Positions 5,910 to 8,674 of a stretch of 8,674 bases of DNA are shown here, piece by piece. The DNA lies in contig USNU01000046.1 in NCBI GenBank assembly GCA_900556095.1, forward strand, positions 1 through 8,674, given 5' to 3'. Position 1 is the first letter of the stretch. The number at the start of each line of letters is the position of its first letter. The DNA comes from an uncultured Bacteroidales bacterium (GTDB lineage Bacteria; Bacteroidota; Bacteroidia; Bacteroidales; Paludibacteraceae). The position numbers were made by a program, and so were the translations under genes. The notes beneath the pieces are model-generated. The model was given only the letters and a program-made list of their open reading frames with translations. It ran no database searches and was not told the origin of the DNA.

Positions 5910-6689
5910 CTATTGGGTGACGTAGGGAACATTATCCACACGATAGAGGTCGGAGAAAAGGTAATAGCCCGAAGCCACGTAAGTAGCGTCCAACTCAACG
6001 GCTACACGAAAATAGAGATAGTCGCGATAGTTGTTGACATAGTATGTGGCATCGCGGTACTTAGATAGATCGACCCGCATACTAACCGTTACCTCGTCGC
6101 TTACCTTGAGCGGTCGTGAGGCTTTGGTGAGCGTGGTGGCTGAATTGACATGCTGATTGATACCGACATAGGTAAATACACGCGTAACCATCGGAAGCGT
6201 TTCGGGGAGACGCTCGTCTGGATTACGGCGGATACGTACCGTTACTTTCAATTCTGTGGATTCTTCATCAAGCGGGTCAAAGCCGACCGAGTCAATGAGG
6301 TAATATGGAATAACCTCAAAATCACGCTCGGTATTACCCGTAAGATGTATAGGGATGGTATCATAGCCGATACCGGCACCCAGGGAGTTGAAATCGGCGA
6401 ATCGGAAGGGATACTGACGATTGTCAAGGGTCAGATAATAGTCGCCTGCGAAAAGCAGTTGGGCAAACGTACCATCCTCGTTAATACGGATAGGTGTGCC
6501 GCCGTCGTTCTTGCCGAAGCCTTTTTGCACCGCCTTGAGAACGCCCTTATTGCCATCGAAGACATAGGGCTTGCCTTGGTAGGTAACATGGCCGGTGAAA
6601 CGACACTCGGGACCGTCGTAGTTGTCGTATTCGCAAGCAGTGAGACAGAGAGCCAGACAAAAAGCGAAAAATATATTTAACTTTTTCAT
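5910..6689 (-). CDS. DUF3823-type lipoprotein, putative surface glycan-binding protein
   Basis: A 259-residue lipoprotein: signal peptide residues 1-18 with lipobox LTAC and Cys19. It is followed at once by DNYDGP, the usual opening of DUF3823 proteins encoded directly downstream of susD homologues. The N-terminal half looks like a carboxypeptidase-regulatory-like beta sandwich: TGHVTYQGKPY, then INEDGTFAQLLFAGDYYLTL. The second half (about 125-259) is also beta-rich and ends in YYLFSDLYRVDNVPYVTQ, matching the C-terminal domain of the family. I see no enzymatic motif. In characterised PULs the gene in this slot often encodes an outer-membrane glycan-binding protein that assists SusC/SusD, and that role is inferred here. 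It starts 85 bp after the susD stop and lies 117 bp before the GH43-GH2 gene. Its start (CAATAATGAAA) and that of the GH43-GH2 gene share nearly the same sequence, with no clear Shine-Dalgarno. Confidence 0.87.
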   Translation of the reverse strand: MKKLNIFFAFCLALCLTACEYDNYDGPECRFTGHVTYQGKPYVFDGNKGVLKAVQKGFGKNDGGTPIRINEDGTFAQLLFAGDYYLTLDNRQYPFRFADFNSLGAGIGYDTIPIHLTGNTERDFEVIPYYLIDSVGFDPLDEESTELKVTVRIRRNPDERLPETLPMVTRVFTYVGINQHVNSATTLTKASRPLKVSDEVTVSMRVDLSKYRDATYYVNNYRDYLYFRVAVELDATYVASGYYLFSDLYRVDNVPYVTQ

Positions 6690-6774
6690 TATTGTGGTAT
6701 TTTAGGGTTTCTTATGCTGCGAAACAGCAAGAAAAACATGGAAAAGGATTGACAAAAGATTATCTATTCCTCCA

Positions 6775-8674
6775 TTAGTGGTTGGGGTTGGTAACGATGT
6801 ATGGGTTGCCATCGTCTTTCGGGTAGGTGGCATAGTACATAGTGTTATCAAACTTTATCGGGTCGTTGGCAATGCCGAGAGCACCACGATGCTCGATGAG
6901 AACACGGCGGAAAAGCCATTTCCCGTCACGCTCATCGCCCGGCGCATAAACGCGGTATGGCCACAAACCGTAAGTCATTGCCTGCTCGTTGGAGGTATTG
7001 TAATTCCACACCTCATCGGCAGTACGCCAACGTTTGAGGTCGTTGTAGCGATGATCCTCAAAAGCGAGTTCGACACGGCGCTCGTTCTTGATACGGTTGA
7101 GATTAAACTCGGAAGCAGTAAGGCAGAAAGCATCGCCACCGGCACGCCGACGAATCTGATTAACCAAATCAAGGGCCAGAGCAGACATATTCTCTCCATT
7201 ATACTCGGTAACACCGTCCGCATCAAGGTAATAAGCCGCCTCTGCTGCATTTAGAAGCACCTCACCATAGCGGAATACAATATAAGGCACCCTACTGTTA
7301 CCTGTAGTCTCTGAGCCACTGGTCTCGTCCACATACTTACGCAATAGCAAGCCCGAATGACTGACATAGTTGCTCGTGATATGCGGTCCTTCGGCACCAG
7401 TAACGGGCTGATTATCATAAAAATTAAGATTTGTAGAGTTGTCCACATCCTCCATAGTCGGTGCCATCTTAAATGTCCAGCCGCTGCCGTTAGGGATAGC
7501 CAAACCGGCACGCAAGTCAACAGCCGCACCACGGAAAGATGAACCCGGATAGATGATTGTAGCAGCAAGACGCGGGTCGCGACCGGCAAAAAATTCCTCA
7601 GGACTATTAAATAGGCGATACGAGTTGTTTGACGAGGTTACACCTGTAAGTGTCTCGGCTTTGTTCGCTCCTGTGTAGGGATTAAATGGTTCGAGAGTAC
7701 GAGTAGCAGCCATCTCATAGCAGTCGAGGAGGTTAGTAACAGGATTGACGCAACTACCGCTCTTGGTATCGGGACGCAGACTGCGCGGAACCGTCCAATA
7801 AGTAAAATAATTGGTAAAATTGGTACCATCGTAAGCAACCTCGAAGATAACCTCAGAGTTGCTCTCCGCCTGGAAAAGGGCACCATAGTCTGGGGCTAAG
7901 GAATAGACACCCATGGACTTTAGTGACCGGTAGGCATCAATACACTGCTTGAGATAACCATCGGCTTTATCGCGGGGGATACCCGTTTCCAAACCGCTGA
8001 GTACGAGACCTTTTGTAGCACTCTTGTCATAGTTGTAGGCAATCGTACCTGCATAAAGAGCAGCACGGCATTTAAGTGCAAGTGCACTACCCATCGTGGC
8101 ACGTGTAGTGGTACCTGCGGCAGCGAGGTTCAGGTCAGTGGCAATAGAATCAAGTTCGCCAAGAATGAAATCATAGATTTCGTACTCTTTGTTACGCGGT
8201 TTGGCAAGCGATTTGGTATCGGTTGTATATTCCTGCACCTCGGTGAGCAGGGGCACACCGCCCATACGGGAAACCAATATAAAATAGGTGTAAGCACGCA
8301 TATAACGCGCTTCTGCGAGGAAATAGCGCTGATGGTCGAGAGAAACAGTCGCTCCCACCGAGGTCTGCAAGCAATGAATATGCTTGTTGAGGTCGCGGAC
8401 GAGAGTATAGTCATAATACTGACGATAGTCTGCATTCTTGTTGCCGATGTTTGCCCAATAGGCTGAGTTGTTAATCGCCTCGTCCCAGGAACAGAGGTCA
8501 TAGGTCTCGTTGTCCTGCGTAAACGACTGCTCATAACGCAAACGGCTGTATAAGTTGGCGGACATGCTGTTGATAGTAGCCACCGACGAATAGGTCTGCT
8601 GCTCGCTCAGAGCAGTAGAATCGGATGGGGAAAGCCAGTTGTCGCAAGCCGTAAGAACCCACACAAAAGCCGAA
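6775..8674 (-). CDS. SusD/RagB-family outer-membrane glycan-binding lipoprotein, 5' end missing
   Basis: SusD-family proteins sit on the outer membrane as a lid over a SusC TonB-dependent transporter and bind the glycan to be imported. About 632 residues are visible. The first codons read SAFVWVLTACDNWLSPSD: the end of a signal peptide and a lipobox LTAC. The true start therefore lies right of 8674, and the GTG at 8664 is an internal valine codon. Family landmarks are the N-terminal TPR-like domain with ARYMRAYTYF then GGVPLL (about 8248-8318), KPRNKEYEIYDFILGELD, the domain with VPYIVFRYGEVLLNAAEA, and the C-terminal signature ERRVELAFEDHRYNDLKRW (about 7029-7083). The stop is TAA at 6777-6775. 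A SusC/RagA gene is expected immediately upstream outside the window. As first visible gene of the PUL, it is probably cotranscribed with the three genes that follow. Ligand cannot be deduced. Confidence 0.96.
   Translation of the reverse strand, partial: SAFVWVLTACDNWLSPSDSTALSEQQTYSSVATINSMSANLYSRLRYEQSFTQDNETYDLCSWDEAINNSAYWANIGNKNADYRQYYDYTLVRDLNKHIHCLQTSVGATVSLDHQRYFLAEARYMRAYTYFILVSRMGGVPLLTEVQEYTTDTKSLAKPRNKEYEIYDFILGELDSIATDLNLAAAGTTTRATMGSALALKCRAALYAGTIAYNYDKSATKGLVLSGLETGIPRDKADGYLKQCIDAYRSLKSMGVYSLAPDYGALFQAESNSEVIFEVAYDGTNFTNYFTYWTVPRSLRPDTKSGSCVNPVTNLLDCYEMAATRTLEPFNPYTGANKAETLTGVTSSNNSYRLFNSPEEFFAGRDPRLAATIIYPGSSFRGAAVDLRAGLAIPNGSGWTFKMAPTMEDVDNSTNLNFYDNQPVTGAEGPHITSNYVSHSGLLLRKYVDETSGSETTGNSRVPYIVFRYGEVLLNAAEAAYYLDADGVTEYNGENMSALALDLVNQIRRRAGGDAFCLTASEFNLNRIKNERRVELAFEDHRYNDLKRWRTADEVWNYNTSNEQAMTYGLWPYRVYAPGDERDGKWLFRRVLIEHRGALGIANDPIKFDNTMYYATYPKDDGNPYIVTNPNH

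Noticed and set aside
6715..6729. Hairpin TGCTG-CGAAA-CAGCA between the susD and DUF3823 genes
   Set aside because: The stem has only five pairs and no U-tract; too weak to call a terminator or processing site.
1..8674. Mobile element, CRISPR array, tRNA or defence system
   Set aside because: No transposase or integrase motifs, no regularly spaced repeats, no tRNA-like folds and no target-site duplications were seen on either strand.

Overview
The window looks like part of a Bacteroidales (Bacteroidota) chromosome. The evidence is a SusD-family lipoprotein followed by a DUF3823-type lipoprotein, lipoproteins with Bacteroidota-like signal peptides and lipoboxes, A/T-rich start regions without strong Shine-Dalgarno sequences, and sites that fit the Bacteroides promoter consensus (-33 TTTG, 19-21 nt, -7 TAnnTTTG). 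I cannot assign a genus.

Left end (1-1453). The 5' part of murG (peptidoglycan lipid II synthesis) runs leftward off the window. It is separated by a 325-bp regulatory region from a divergent AraC-family regulator. That region holds a near-perfect Bacteroides-type promoter for murG, a -7 element for the regulator, two short tandem repeats in the murG leader, and a small cluster of GATACCG motifs. No ftsW gene lies directly upstream of murG.

Middle and right (1615-8674). Four genes all read leftward and form the distal part of a polysaccharide utilisation locus (PUL). In order of transcription they are a SusD-family glycan-binding lipoprotein (5' end outside the window), a DUF3823 lipoprotein in the surface glycan-binding protein position, a lipoprotein that fuses a GH43 five-bladed propeller to a GH2 glycosidase, and a secreted lipoprotein aldose 1-epimerase (GalM). 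Gaps are 85, 117 and 162 bp. No match to the promoter consensus was found in the gaps, so transcription probably enters from a SusC/RagA gene to the right of the window. The PUL and the AraC gene converge on a very strong hairpin (1526-1569).

Working model (inference): SusC/SusD plus the DUF3823 protein bind and import an oligosaccharide. The GH43-GH2 enzyme removes two kinds of terminal sugar, plausibly arabinofuranosyl plus a beta-linked hexose such as galactose. The exported mutarotase equilibrates the anomers of the released sugar. The neighbouring AraC regulator could control the locus, but this is not shown. I see no mobile element, CRISPR array, tRNA or rRNA, and no clearly unprecedented system. 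The most interesting points are the two-enzyme fusion, the separation of murG from ftsW, and the organised murG/araC intergenic region.
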